Below are positions 17,962-25,802 of a DNA stretch of 64,000 nt, piece by piece. Each line of letters opens with the position of its first letter. The stretch's first letter is position 1. The position numbers were made by a program, and so were the translations under genes. A model generated the notes under the pieces. It was given only the letters and a program-made list of their open reading frames with translations. It had not been told where the DNA came from and ran no database searches. This DNA is from Dehalogenimonas alkenigignens. GTDB taxonomy: Bacteria > Chloroflexota > Dehalococcoidia > Dehalococcoidales > Dehalococcoidaceae. The stretch lies in the NCBI RefSeq assembly GCF_001466665.1, contig NZ_KQ758903.1, positions 865,684 to 929,683 of the forward strand, in the 5' to 3' direction.

Positions 17962-19986
17962 ATGTTGAAAAAAGCGGTCTCACGGTTCACTGCGGTTCTC
18001 CTGGCGCTCGGTGTTCTGGTGCTGTTGTTACCCGCGGCGATTCCGGCCGCGGCGGCGAAAGTCGATTACGTACCCACAGACGTCGGCCCCAAGATCCGGC
18101 AATGGGAGGCCACGGTTGACCGAATCGTTAAAGATGACCAACCAACTGGATCAAGCAATGTTAATGCGTCATCGCTTACAGTTTTGGATACTAAAATATT
18201 CCTAATTCTTAATGACTATTTTGGTAGTTACCAAGCAACCTATTTTTATTTGGTCTCAGAGTCATCGAAGACACAAGTTTGGGTTCAAGTGAATCTGGCT
18301 TGGACGTCTGGAGATCCACGCACCACACCTTCTATTGACGACACTCAAATCTCCTACATTCTCAACCAATTTGATAATGTTATCTTGCCGACGGAAACAG
18401 ACTTTTTCGGAGGGGCTGATCCTCATGATGGTTCGACAGCCTATTTGCCAGGGCTGCTTGGTTTGCCATCGGACTATTACTTTGATTCTGGTGGTCGAAA
18501 TATCGTTCTTATCAGCAATATCCGCGATGAGAATTACTATGATTCAACGTACCCAATCTATATTGCAGGTTTTTACTCTCCCTCGTTTGAGGTATATTTT
18601 GACCGAAATGTTATCACAATAGACGCTTATGACTGGGCAAATCGCTTAGGTCCTGACGGAACTCGTGCGTATCTTTATGAGGGTGTGGTAGCTCATGAGT
18701 GGCAGCATCTCCTTCATGATGACTATGACCCTGATGAAGAGACATTCATCAATGAGGGTATGTCCGAATATGCGGAGATCCTCTGCGGATATACGCAATC
18801 ACTGCAAGGTCATCTTGACGCAGCTGCCGAAAATCCAGAGAACTCGCTTGTTGTTTGGGGTGACCAGGGCGACGAAGAGATACTGACGGACTACGGGCAG
18901 GCCGCCCTCTTCCAGATCTATCTTAACGAGCAGTTTGGTAGAACATTCACCCAAGTTTTGTTCCATAATCCTGGGAACGGGATATCCGGCGTAAACAGTG
19001 CTTTATCCCAAATGAGGATAAATAAGACTTTTTCCGACCTGTATCACGATTTTTCGGTTGCCTTGTTGATCAACTCTGTTAAAGCTGGTAGTAAGTACGC
19101 GATTAAAACGTTCCCCGGTTTTAAACTTGATATTGGATCGCCGGCATCGCCAAATCTTGAATCTTATTCCCTGGAAGGTGCTCCGCCATGGGGTACCGAC
19201 TACATCTGGTTGGATGGGAATGCCAAGGAATTGTTGAAATTCCAGTTCAACGGCGTGCCGTATTCCATATTCCCGACCCGTTGGAGTTCCGATGATGGTT
19301 GGCTTTGGAGCGGCGTCGGTGATCTCATTGACAACTGGGCGATTTTTGAGACAACCGGTGGTGGTACCCTGAGTTTCGACACAATTTGGAATCTTGAAGA
19401 CTATTGGGACTTCGGTTTTGTTCAGGTTTCGGTCGATGGTGGATATACTTGGTCAAGTTTATCCAATGCCTATACTACTTCTGATCATGATCCCAACGCC
19501 CACCCCACCGTAATCGCTAACCTTCCGGGATTGACCAGTTACATCAGTGCTCCAATAAATATGAGGTTCGACCTCTCTGCCTATGCCGGTCAGGATATCC
19601 TTATCGCATTCCGCTGCGTCACCGACTGGGCGACGTATTATGGCGGGTGGTGGGTTGATAATGTATATGTTGATGGGGAATTGATCTCTGATGGGACAGA
19701 CGCCTCGGTATTCAAGGACATCAGCCAACTATTCCCAGTCGACAACGACTATACCGTTACATTCGTCGCCATGAAAAACTCAGGAAAGAACAAACCCGGG
19801 GAGTACAAGGTTCTCACCTTAAGGCTGGACAGCGTCACCGATACCGGTTTGTTTGAACTGAACCAAATTTTAATTTGGGCAGACCAGGTTGTTATGCTGG
19901 TGACCTACGACGCGCCGGAAGGAGTGACCTTTTATTCGGATTACAGTTACGAATTTGGCGTGAAGAATTCCAAGCTCAAAAAATAA
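17962..19986 (+). CDS. Secreted zinc metalloprotease (immune inhibitor A / M6-like)
   Basis: 674 residues from the ATG at 17962, preceded by GGAGGAGGG. A signal peptide (VLVLLLPAAIPAAAA) is followed by a catalytic region with HEWQH around residue 245 and a following GMSEYAEILCGY, as in M6-type or related gluzincin-like proteases. The C-terminal half is beta-rich with several Trp/Asp motifs (GGGTLSFDTIWNLEDYWD, GWWVDNVYVDG) resembling the VEG or MAM-like domain of immune inhibitor A. From about base 18120 the gene is clearly more AT-rich than its signal-peptide region and its neighbours, hinting at acquisition of the mature part. Confidence 0.82.
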   Translation: MLKKAVSRFTAVLLALGVLVLLLPAAIPAAAAKVDYVPTDVGPKIRQWEATVDRIVKDDQPTGSSNVNASSLTVLDTKIFLILNDYFGSYQATYFYLVSESSKTQVWVQVNLAWTSGDPRTTPSIDDTQISYILNQFDNVILPTETDFFGGADPHDGSTAYLPGLLGLPSDYYFDSGGRNIVLISNIRDENYYDSTYPIYIAGFYSPSFEVYFDRNVITIDAYDWANRLGPDGTRAYLYEGVVAHEWQHLLHDDYDPDEETFINEGMSEYAEILCGYTQSLQGHLDAAAENPENSLVVWGDQGDEEILTDYGQAALFQIYLNEQFGRTFTQVLFHNPGNGISGVNSALSQMRINKTFSDLYHDFSVALLINSVKAGSKYAIKTFPGFKLDIGSPASPNLESYSLEGAPPWGTDYIWLDGNAKELLKFQFNGVPYSIFPTRWSSDDGWLWSGVGDLIDNWAIFETTGGGTLSFDTIWNLEDYWDFGFVQVSVDGGYTWSSLSNAYTTSDHDPNAHPTVIANLPGLTSYISAPINMRFDLSAYAGQDILIAFRCVTDWATYYGGWWVDNVYVDGELISDGTDASVFKDISQLFPVDNDYTVTFVAMKNSGKNKPGEYKVLTLRLDSVTDTGLFELNQILIWADQVVMLVTYDAPEGVTFYSDYSYEFGVKNSKLKK

Positions 19987-20006
19987 CACTCAAACAGTGG
20001 GTGATT

Positions 20007-20043
20007 AGAATAAAGGGGCGGGTACAATCCGCCCCTTTATTCT
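20007..20043. terminator. Bidirectional intrinsic terminator
   Basis: AGAATAAAGGGGCGG (20007-20021) pairs perfectly with CCGCCCCTTTATTCT (20029-20043) across a 7-base loop. The AT-rich outer stem supplies U-rich ends on both strands. It lies between the convergent protease and zinc-finger genes. Confidence 0.85.
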
Positions 20044-20056
20044 TGTGTTATCTTCC

Positions 20057-20650
20057 CTACCCCCGCAGCACCGCCACCCGCAGCAGCGTCATCAGGATGC
20101 TGATGAACGTATTCACCGCCCGCTCCGCTTCGGCGCTGGGCGCCTCCCCAGGCCCCATCGGCGTTGACAGGAACTCCCCCAGCTTGCGCATCGTCTCCGT
20201 TGAGTTCCCCTGCCTGTGCTCCGCCGCCAGCCGCTTCAACTCCTCGCTGAACTTCAGGTCGCCGGCTGACTCGATAACGGCGGTGAACTTCTTCTCCCGG
20301 TAGCGCTGGTAGCCGCGGAAATGCCCCCGGTTGAGCCACAGCCCGCGGCAGGCCGGGCACCGCTCGAGGATGACCTCGCTCGGGAAATGCCGGTCGGTGA
20401 ACCTTTGCAGCCTGGTCCCGTCCCGGGGGCAGGCCAGGTCATGCCGCGCCGCAGCCGTCGGCCGGGCCAGGCTTGCCTCGTCAAGCGCCTCCAGCCTGGC
20501 CGCTTCGCCCTGCCGCGCCCGGAACAATTCCGACTCGTCGAACCAGATGCCGCCGCATTCGGGGCACTGGTCGAGGCGCAGCGGCAGCCCGTAGTGGCAG
20601 GCCGCCGCCACGCCGCGGAGCTCGGCCTGGTCATGAGGGCATCTCATCAT
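20057..20650 (-). CDS. Zinc-ribbon (zf-TFIIB) protein
   Basis: 197 residues with two zinc-ribbon-like units: CPHD...DQCPECGGIWFDESEL at the N-terminus and CPRD...ERCPACRGLWLNRGHF after about residue 75. The CPxCxGxWLDxxEL pattern is that of TFIIB-type zinc-finger proteins. A helical C-terminal half follows, ending in a hydrophobic segment. It may bind nucleic acid or partner proteins; no specific role is known. Confidence 0.85.
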   Translation of the reverse strand: MMRCPHDQAELRGVAAACHYGLPLRLDQCPECGGIWFDESELFRARQGEAARLEALDEASLARPTAAARHDLACPRDGTRLQRFTDRHFPSEVILERCPACRGLWLNRGHFRGYQRYREKKFTAVIESAGDLKFSEELKRLAAEHRQGNSTETMRKLGEFLSTPMGPGEAPSAEAERAVNTFISILMTLLRVAVLRG

Positions 20651-20761
20651 ATCGGAGCTGATACTAAATCCGCCGGCGTTTGCCTGTCAAACCCGGAGTC
20701 TTTGGCGGAAACGCCGCCGCGGGGTATCATAATAGGACATCTACTGTGGAGGAATACCGAC

Positions 20762-21295
20762 ATGCCCGCCTCAGAACAGCAAAGAATGATTCAGGCTATC
20801 AGCGCCGCCATTGAGCTTGAGACCGAAGGCCGCGAATGCTACCTGGCCGCCGCCCGGAACTCCGCCAACGAAGCCGGCCGCAAGCTGCTAAAGTCCCTGG
20901 CCGAGGAGGAAGACGACCACCGCCGCCGCTTTGAGTCGCTTTACCAGTCAGTCAGCCGGGATCACGGCTGGCCGGCCGCCCCGCTGCGCGCGCCGTCCTC
21001 ACGCCAGATACGCCAGAACCTGGCCGCCGTCTGCCGCGAGATCGGCGTCAAGGTCGCCGGCGCCGCCGGCGAACTGGAGATGGTCAACATCGCCATCGAA
21101 AAAGAAAAGAAGAGCCACGAATTTTACCGGGAACACGCTGAAAAAGCCGCCTTCCAGACTGAAAAAGAGTTTTATACCGTCCTGGCCGATGAGGAATGGG
21201 AGCACGCCCGGGCGCTGCTGGACTACGCCGAATATCTGACCAATCCGGAGGACTGGTTCGCCGAGACGGAGCACCCGTCGCTGGACGGCGGTTAA
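20762..21295 (+). CDS. Ferritin-like / rubrerythrin-domain protein
   Basis: 177 residues from the ATG at 20762, which has GGAGG upstream; the open frame is longer but the extra part is antisense to the zinc-ribbon gene. Two four-helix halves carry ExxH-type metal ligands: AIELETEGRECYLAA with EEEDDHRRRF, and AIEKEKKSHEFYREH with ADEEWEHARALLDY. This is the diiron pattern of rubrerythrin erythrin domains; no rubredoxin domain is attached. A role in peroxide or oxygen defence is likely. Confidence 0.88.
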   Translation: MPASEQQRMIQAISAAIELETEGRECYLAAARNSANEAGRKLLKSLAEEEDDHRRRFESLYQSVSRDHGWPAAPLRAPSSRQIRQNLAAVCREIGVKVAGAAGELEMVNIAIEKEKKSHEFYREHAEKAAFQTEKEFYTVLADEEWEHARALLDYAEYLTNPEDWFAETEHPSLDGG

Positions 21296-21323
21296 CCCTT
21301 GCCGCCTGGAGTATAATCTCCGT

Positions 21324-21653
21324 ATGCGGATGTGGCTGGTTGACCCGCGGCTGATGTGCCGCAGGCACCTCCTGGGTGAACACGTCGAGCTTCACATGCT
21401 GGCCGGATGCCTCCGCCGCGGCAAGAGCATTGACGGCTACTTGCAAGGCCTGGTAGACCCGGCGCTCATCGCCTGCCGCCATGAGCAGCTGGTACGGGAG
21501 ATGAATAATCGGGGTTTTTCTCACCGCTCGCCGCTCGATGCGCCGGAGTGCCCGCAGCCTGCGGCCAGCATTTCGCCGGAGCGCAACCTGGCCGAACTCC
21601 GCCGCCGCTGCCCCGATTGCGCGTCAATCGCCGCGCCGCCGGCTGAATGCTGA
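21324..21653 (+). CDS. Pyrimidine dimer DNA glycosylase / endonuclease V-like protein
   Basis: 109 residues starting MRMWLVDPRLMCRRHLLGEHVE, a strong match to the small Pyr_excise-type family (DenV-like) with RHEQLVREMNNRGFSHRSPL as the second signature. T4 endonuclease V excises cyclobutane pyrimidine dimers; for the bacterial short forms this activity is inferred. A TATAAT at 21312-21317 is so close to the ATG that a leaderless mRNA is possible. Confidence 0.78.
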   Translation: MRMWLVDPRLMCRRHLLGEHVELHMLAGCLRRGKSIDGYLQGLVDPALIACRHEQLVREMNNRGFSHRSPLDAPECPQPAASISPERNLAELRRRCPDCASIAAPPAEC

Positions 21654-21664
21654 AGGAGGCGTAT

Positions 21665-21985
21665 ATGCTCCTGGCGCTGATAACCCTGCTGGTTTGGATC
21701 GGGTTGGTCTGGGAGTACCGGAGAAAGAAGGCGGCGCTTTTCGCCAGGGACGAACCCGCCGCCGCCGCCGTCTGGCTGAGGTTGCTCAGGCGGTTCCTGT
21801 GGACTGGCGGAATCTCCGCCGCGGTTTTTGCCGCCGCGGCTGTCATTCACAACGCCGCCTCAGCCCTGATAGGCATAGAGGAGGCGGTCTTTTTCACTCT
21901 CGCCCTGGCCGCCCTGGTCGCCTTCGTCATCGCCACCGGTGTTAGCCTGCTGCTCTATGTCCGGGGGCGTCTGACCAGGGGATAG
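21665..21985 (+). CDS. Small membrane protein, three hydrophobic segments
   Basis: 106 residues from the ATG at 21665, selected for its AAGGAGG site 6 nt upstream. Hydrophobic stretches: LLALITLLVWIGLVW, FLWTGGISAAVFAAAAVIH and FFTLALAALVAFVIATGVSLLLY; a charged loop lies between the first two. No recognised family. It overlaps the previous gene's tail only in the discarded longer frame and may be co-transcribed with it. Confidence 0.65.
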   Translation: MLLALITLLVWIGLVWEYRRKKAALFARDEPAAAAVWLRLLRRFLWTGGISAAVFAAAAVIHNAASALIGIEEAVFFTLALAALVAFVIATGVSLLLYVRGRLTRG

Positions 21986-22019
21986 ACGCCGGCGGGATCG
22001 GCTGAACTCACGGCCGTTG

Positions 22020-22385
22020 CTAGTTCTTGTAAGCCGTGATATCGGTCACCACGCCCAGGACGGCCGTCTGATTGTTGTGGTCAATCATCCGCGGCGTCAG
22101 TCGGATCCACCTGGTTTCGCCGCCCTTGGGTACAACCCGCAGCTCAGGCTCCTTCGGCAGGTGGTCCAGTTTACCGGAAAGGGCGGAAACCGTCTGGCAC
22201 ATGAAGGTACTCCGGTCTTCCGGATGCACCAGTTCCATTACGTTCATATTTTGAATTTCATTCCGGCTGTAGCCGGTGTAATTTACAAAAGCCTGATTGA
22301 AATAGACCAGGTCGCCGTCCTGGAAGACGTACACTGGCAGCGGAATCTCATCGATGATCTTGCGGTAAAAGTATTTATCGTCCAT
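22020..22385 (-). CDS. Stand-alone PAS domain protein
   Basis: 121 residues from the ATG at 22385 (GAAGGA upstream). It consists of one PAS domain: IIDEIPLPVYVFQDGDLVYFNQAFVNYTGY in part, the LVHPEDR motif near residue 60, and the terminal GGVVTDIT-like strand (LGVVTDITAYKN). No kinase or output domain is attached, so it probably signals by protein-protein contact or is a small sensor. Confidence 0.85.
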   Translation of the reverse strand: MDDKYFYRKIIDEIPLPVYVFQDGDLVYFNQAFVNYTGYSRNEIQNMNVMELVHPEDRSTFMCQTVSALSGKLDHLPKEPELRVVPKGGETRWIRLTPRMIDHNNQTAVLGVVTDITAYKN

Positions 22386-22552
22386 GACGTGTCCTTCACG
22401 GCGCCGGATTTTAGCGCTCAAATTATACAAATTACACTGAATGGAAGACAAGATTGGCATACTGAGGCGGGCGTTGACGGCGACCAATTTTACTAAGGGG
22501 TACCGGCAGACTAAAATGCGGCAGCCAGGCCTTTCGGTTGGAGAAAACGGAT

Positions 22553-23035
22553 ATGACCGGCATCGATACTGCCCCCTCGGACACCCGGAAAGCCCTGCTC
22601 GCCCAATTGAATGGCGTCGCTTCGGAGCTTCTGGAGTTCGGCCGGAGTGTGACTGATCCGGACATTCCCATGTATGAAGGCTGGACTGTCAAACGGACCC
22701 TGGGGCATATCCTGTTCTGGCATGAAAGCTTTGCCCGCAACGTCCGGGACCTGGCGGCTGGCGTTAAGCCTGCACCTGTTTCAGGCGCTTATGCCGACTT
22801 GAACCGCCGCTGTTTTGAAGAGCTGGAAACCGTCACTTTCATTGAAGTGCTGGACAGGTTTAGGGCAGCGCAGGATATGATTAACCGCAGTATTCTGGAT
22901 GAAAAGGTGGTAGTAATCCCGTACCGGGTGGGTTCCCGCAGCTATTCCCCGGAGGAACACCTGGAAATTGTCTCCAAACATATCCTGACTCATCTGAAGG
23001 CGTTGAGGGCCGCGGTCAGAAGGAAAGCAAAGTAG
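22553..23035 (+). CDS. DinB-like four-helix protein
   Basis: 160 residues from the ATG at 22553 (TTGGAGA upstream). The pattern WTVKRTLGHILFWHESFARNV with a later HILTHLKAL resembles DinB/DUF664-type four-helix proteins that bind a metal with three His. Enzymatic role in this family varies (thiol transferases, hydrolases) and cannot be inferred. Confidence 0.75.
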   Translation: MTGIDTAPSDTRKALLAQLNGVASELLEFGRSVTDPDIPMYEGWTVKRTLGHILFWHESFARNVRDLAAGVKPAPVSGAYADLNRRCFEELETVTFIEVLDRFRAAQDMINRSILDEKVVVIPYRVGSRSYSPEEHLEIVSKHILTHLKALRAAVRRKAK

Positions 23036-23056
23036 CTGTCTGAAGGCTCTCCTTGT

Positions 23057-23096
23057 CATTCCTGTCCTCGCGAAAGCGGGGACAGGCCGGAATCTG
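23057..23096. repeat. Intergenic palindromic repeat
   Basis: A stretch with the form GTCATTCC ... GGAATCT contains the inverted core CCTGTCC-TCGCGAAAGC-GGGGACAGG. It looks like the dispersed GTCATTCCnGCGAAAGCnGGAAT repeats common between genes in many bacteria. Only one copy is visible here. It follows the DinB-like gene and might serve as a terminator-like structure. Confidence 0.55.
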
Positions 23097-23132
23097 GGAT
23101 GGGAGGTTAATCCAGCTCCCTTACCATGCCAG

Positions 23133-23537
23133 TCAACTTTCCGAGGCTGATGGGTTGTTTGAAGCTCGTGAGTTCAGGTAGGTTGAAACACTTCCCCCGA
23201 ACAACAATGCATATGACAACATTCTGCTTATAAACTGGGCAGACGAACCGGCAGCGTTTATCATTGAAGAGATTAGACTTAAAGCCAACCAGATTGCGAA
23301 TAATAGAAAATAAATGGGCTTGGCTCTATCGGGTGATTTCGCGGCAATAAAAATCAAAGTGACGGTAATGATCAGAGTCACCCCGCTGGTGGATAAAACG
23401 TAATAGAAAAGACCTGAGAAGCCATTCGCATCTGCGTAAAGTTGTGATAGCCGAAGAAAGATATAAACTAAAAGTGCAATCGCTCCGGCTGTCATCAACA
23501 AAAGGCCTGTGCGCTTTCTACTGTTGCTTCTTGCCAT
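23133..23537 (-). CDS. Four-helix membrane protein
   Basis: 134 residues. Four hydrophobic segments: LLLMTAGAIALLVYIFL, VTLIITVTLIFIAA, IYFLLFAIWLALSLIS and FISRMLSYALLFGG. GGAGGAG precedes the ATG. No recognisable family. It lies just downstream of the UGA-interrupted small membrane gene and probably shares its transcript. Confidence 0.65.
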   Translation of the reverse strand: MARSNSRKRTGLLLMTAGAIALLVYIFLRLSQLYADANGFSGLFYYVLSTSGVTLIITVTLIFIAAKSPDRAKPIYFLLFAIWLALSLISSMINAAGSSAQFISRMLSYALLFGGSVSTYLNSRASNNPSASES

Positions 23538-23569
23538 TTCTCCTCCGAGCGGCTAATTTCCGCTAAAAA

Positions 23570-23812
23570 CTAGATAATCCCGCAGCCAAGATTTAATCTA
23601 CCAGTCCCGACAAGGATGGCAATGCTGCAGAGTGTGATCCCGGCGATGGCTAGCCCGCGGTCTTTGTTCCTGCTCAAGCCAATTGCGCTGAATACTAAAC
23701 CAATGATCGCGAGAGGTATGTTCAGCCAGTTGAATCAGCCTAGGAAGGGAATCAAACCCAGTAGAAAGCCAAGAAACACCAGTACGCCGATAACGAATCC
23801 TGCGATGCTCAT
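23570..23812 (-). pseudogene. Small membrane protein gene with in-frame UGA at codon 26
   Basis: From the ATG at 23812 (AGAGG upstream) the frame reads MSIAGFVIGVLVFLGFL, then IPFLG-UGA-FNWLNIPLAIIGLVFS and RNKDRGLAIAGI to a TAG at 23570, an 80-residue two- or three-helix membrane protein. Sequence on both sides fits one small-membrane-protein family as I remember it, in which this position often carries Trp (IPxLGWxNW). A TGG to TGA change would therefore explain it. Unlike the two thioredoxin-fold candidates there is no CxxC context and no convincing SECIS. It could be a recent pseudogene, read-through, or a less usual selenoprotein. Confidence 0.55.
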
Positions 23813-23888
23813 ATGTTTACCCTCTGACAAAGATGCCTGGCTACAAGGCCAGGCATTTTATTTGCATTCCTTTTGAATTCAGTTTTTA

Positions 23889-23918
23889 TTACCACTGCAC
23901 AAACATCGGTATAACGTG
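23889..23918 (-). other. attL: left junction with remnant dnaN 3' end
   Basis: On the minus strand these bases read HVIPMFVQW followed by TAA, nearly the C-terminus of the intact dnaN 6.3 kb to the right (HVVMPMFVQW). The identical core ACAAACATCGG is at 23899-23909. Bases to its left are inferred to be the original dnaN stop and downstream DNA. Confidence 0.8.
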
Positions 23919-23949
23919 CCAAATGTGCGTAGATAACTTCGTTCGACAC

Positions 23950-24210
23950 TCAAAGCCCGTATCGATTGATCAATGAAAGTAGGCCATTCTTGCCAATCTT
24001 GGTTTGTTTTGAACCCAAAATAGCCTGTAAAGTACCTTCTGGCAACGAGTCATTTTTCGTTGGTACGACAGTGACTAGATTGATTCCGCCAATGTTTTTG
24101 AAGAGAGATACACCGTGATCACAATGTTTTTTAATACTCCAACCATCCTTCTGGAGCAACGCAATTAATTTGTTTCCAGATATGGCTGGGATCGAGGTGT
24201 ATACCTTCAT
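23950..24210 (-). CDS. hicA: HicA-like toxin (mRNA interferase)
   Basis: 86 residues. The pattern ISGNKLIALLQKDGWSIKKHCDHGVSLFK matches the HicA double-stranded-RNA-binding-like fold, with His in the GSHxxF-like position changed to H-C-D-H-G-V. HicA cleaves mRNA when HicB is lost. It lies directly downstream of the HicB-like gene (17 bp) and next to attL, a position typical of an addiction module on a mobile element. The classical GSHHxF motif is diverged, so activity is uncertain. Confidence 0.75.
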   Translation of the reverse strand: MKVYTSIPAISGNKLIALLQKDGWSIKKHCDHGVSLFKNIGGINLVTVVPTKNDSLPEGTLQAILGSKQTKIGKNGLLSLINRYGL

Positions 24211-24227
24211 CTGCCTGGCATGAATCC

Positions 24228-24557
24228 CTATCTTCCAGCCAAAATCGGTATTCGTTGAACATGTGGTTTGAACAATTTGTCGGTTTCAGCGGGCATGGTA
24301 ATGTCAACAGGTCTCATGTGGGGGTGACTTTTACTAGGTCTTTCGGTAAGAACCGTAATATCATTCTCCTCGAAAAACCGAGCGGCCTCACCGAGTTCTT
24401 CCAAGGTATTGACGTGGCAGATAATAGCAGATTTTAGACTTGATTCAGCCTCTTCCATGGTCTTGCCATAAGCTGAGGTTCCTAATTCTCGACAATAGCC
24501 AACCCACTTCCGGCCTTCTTTTTGGAACTCAAAGGTGAGTTGGATATACTGAGTCAT
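24228..24557 (-). CDS. hicB: HicB-like antitoxin
   Basis: 109 residues from the ATG at 24557 (AAGGAG 7 nt upstream). The N-terminal part, LTFEFQKEGRKWVGYCRELGTSAYGKTMEEAESSLKSAI in outline, is the partial RNase H-like fold of HicB. No obvious ribbon-helix-helix or HTH DNA-binding domain is visible in the C-terminal half. Antitoxin-first order and tight spacing support pairing with HicA. Confidence 0.78.
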   Translation of the reverse strand: MTQYIQLTFEFQKEGRKWVGYCRELGTSAYGKTMEEAESSLKSAIICHVNTLEELGEAARFFEENDITVLTERPSKSHPHMRPVDITMPAETDKLFKPHVQRIPILAGR

Positions 24558-24615
24558 TCCAACTCCTTTCATTCTGCGGTTAGGGGGGTACAACCGCAAG
24601 TTTCAATAATTGACA

Positions 24616-24669
24616 TTGACTCCCGTCAATTCGTGCCATATTAAACAGCAGAGGATTGACGCTGTCAAT
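24616..24669. promoter_or_regulatory. Paired TTGAC-N3/4-GTCAA palindromes upstream of hicBA
   Basis: TTGACTCCCGTCAA at 24616-24629 and ATTGACGCTGTCAAT at 24655-24669 share the same half-sites, with centres about 40 bp apart, 60-110 bp upstream of hicB. This is the expected position for a toxin-antitoxin autoregulatory operator. Confidence 0.45.
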
Positions 24670-24867
24670 AGGGGTTAACCCTTAATTTTCATCGCCACCT
24701 AAAATGGATAATCCTAGGATTGGATTCTAGGGCATTTTCAAAGCTACTAGATGATTCTATACCCCTTGTTTGTTGCTGTGCAAATCCCTCCCCCTGAAAA
24801 TCAGGGAATCCAAATACGGCAATGGCTGCCGGAAAAAGACTTAGCAAGAGAGGTGTTTTGTCTTTCC

Positions 24868-24913
24868 AAAAACCACCCCCGCCCGGGACAGTAAATTGTC
24901 CGTTTGGCGGGGG
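24868..24913 (-). terminator. Intrinsic terminator of the element's minus-strand operon
   Basis: On the minus strand CCCCCGCC pairs with GGCGGGGG (24906-24913 with 24876-24883), and inner arms GGACA and TGTCC (24897-24901 with 24886-24890) extend the hairpin; a T-rich run (rc of 24868-24872) follows. It lies about 100 bp after the gene ending at 25012. Confidence 0.7.
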
Positions 24914-25011
24914 CTCACTTTTTCCACTTCCAAAAAGGAATGTTTTTAGAAAATCGGCGGGGTTGGTAAGGCGTCTTATAGTAATTGGGGAGGAGTAATC
25001 CTTCAGCTAAC

Positions 25012-25302
25012 TTACTCAGCACTACCACACGGCGCTTGTAGTGCGTCATGTGCCCGAGAAATCCGGGCGGCTACCCCTTCAACGCGGTGTTTTAATGAAT
25101 CTATCTGAGCGGAGACTGCTTGGATGTTACTAAACTCAGTAGCCTTGATCTCATAATCCACCATGAACTTCAGGGCGCCGGAGAGTGTATTGAAATATCC
25201 GATAACATCATCGACTACCTTCCCACTCTTCAGTGTTGATCGCTTGGCTATGATGAATTGCAGGCCATCGCTTTTGAGAATCAAATTATTTCCGAGATCC
25301 AT
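25012..25302 (-). CDS. Hypothetical 96-residue element protein
   Basis: Begins MDLGNNLILKSDGLQFIIAK and has a KSGKVVDDVIGYFNTLSGALKFMVDYE stretch in outline, then a coiled-coil-like segment (VSAQIDSLKHRVEGV). It resembles small phage or plasmid proteins of the DUF5405 kind in which a short beta part is followed by a helix, but I cannot assign it with certainty. Its start overlaps the previous gene by 17 nt. Confidence 0.6.
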   Translation of the reverse strand: MDLGNNLILKSDGLQFIIAKRSTLKSGKVVDDVIGYFNTLSGALKFMVDYEIKATEFSNIQAVSAQIDSLKHRVEGVAARISRAHDALQAPCGSAE

Positions 25303-25474
25303 TACTTTGTACTATCTCCTCCTCTTCATTCTGTCCTTCATAAGAAGCTTGATTTGAACTTATTCTGTAACCCCCCAAGTTTGCCGATAGCATGACGCCG
25401 CAAAGGAGACAATAGGTGTCCCCATCTGCGTTCGGTATACTCTGAGATGATTGTTGACACTTAGGGCATATCAT
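25286..25474 (-). CDS. Small zinc-ribbon protein of the element
   Basis: 62 residues from the ATG at 25474 (GGGGG upstream). CPKCQQ near the N-terminus and CLLCG about 20 residues later form one zinc ribbon; the rest is polar and acidic. The gene overlaps both neighbours, so it is part of a compact phage-like operon. Confidence 0.6.
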   Translation of the reverse strand: MICPKCQQSSQSIPNADGDTYCLLCGVMLSANLGGYRISSNQASYEGQNEEEEIVQSNGSRK

Positions 25475-25787
25475 TACCGCCGTCCCCCCGAACTTGTGCC
25501 GCCCAGGCAGCAAGAACATCGACGATAAATAGACCCGGTTCCCGTAGACCTCGTTGCCACCGCCAGATCTGTACTCTTGATACCCCGATAGAACGAGCGA
25601 CCGCAGTCCTTGTGACTCCGCTTTCCATGATAGTGCGGATGTCTTTCCCTACTCGACCCCGTTTCTCAAGTGCGTATTTCATAGCGAATCTAAGATCAAC
25701 TTTCTGTGTTATCCTCCTATGCCGCCGCTCGACCTCTTGAGTGACCACATAGTGTTTATTAATATCACCTGTCGAATTTGTTACCAT
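25461..25787 (-). CDS. HTH-containing element protein
   Basis: 108 residues. A basic stretch is followed by TIMESGVTRTAVARSIGVSRVQIWRWQRG in outline, a clear helix-turn-helix resembling those of transposase or Cro-type proteins. A similar HTH phrase occurs in the divergent regulator at 27023 (VSRSLGISRTALHYY), so the two may be distant paralogues. Probably a DNA-binding regulator of the element. Confidence 0.65.
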   Translation of the reverse strand: MVTNSTGDINKHYVVTQEVERRHRRITQKVDLRFAMKYALEKRGRVGKDIRTIMESGVTRTAVARSIGVSRVQIWRWQRGLREPGLFIVDVLAAWAAQVRGDGGNDMP

Positions 25788-25802
25788 ATCAGCAACGCAT
25801 CC

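Larger units (their letters stand above)
24558..25011. other. Gene-free region with operator-like palindromes and a terminator
   Basis: No credible gene in 450 bp. The left part holds two palindromes upstream of hicB, plus GGGGTTAACCC and AATCCTAGGATT self-complementary sequences near 24670 and 24708. The right part holds a long hairpin serving the genes that end at 25012. The composition is AT-rich relative to the chromosome. Confidence 0.6.

Noticed and set aside
23735-23737. Firm assignment of this UGA as selenocysteine
   Set aside because: No redox motif, a Trp-like position in remembered homologues, and no SECIS-like hairpin at the right distance.
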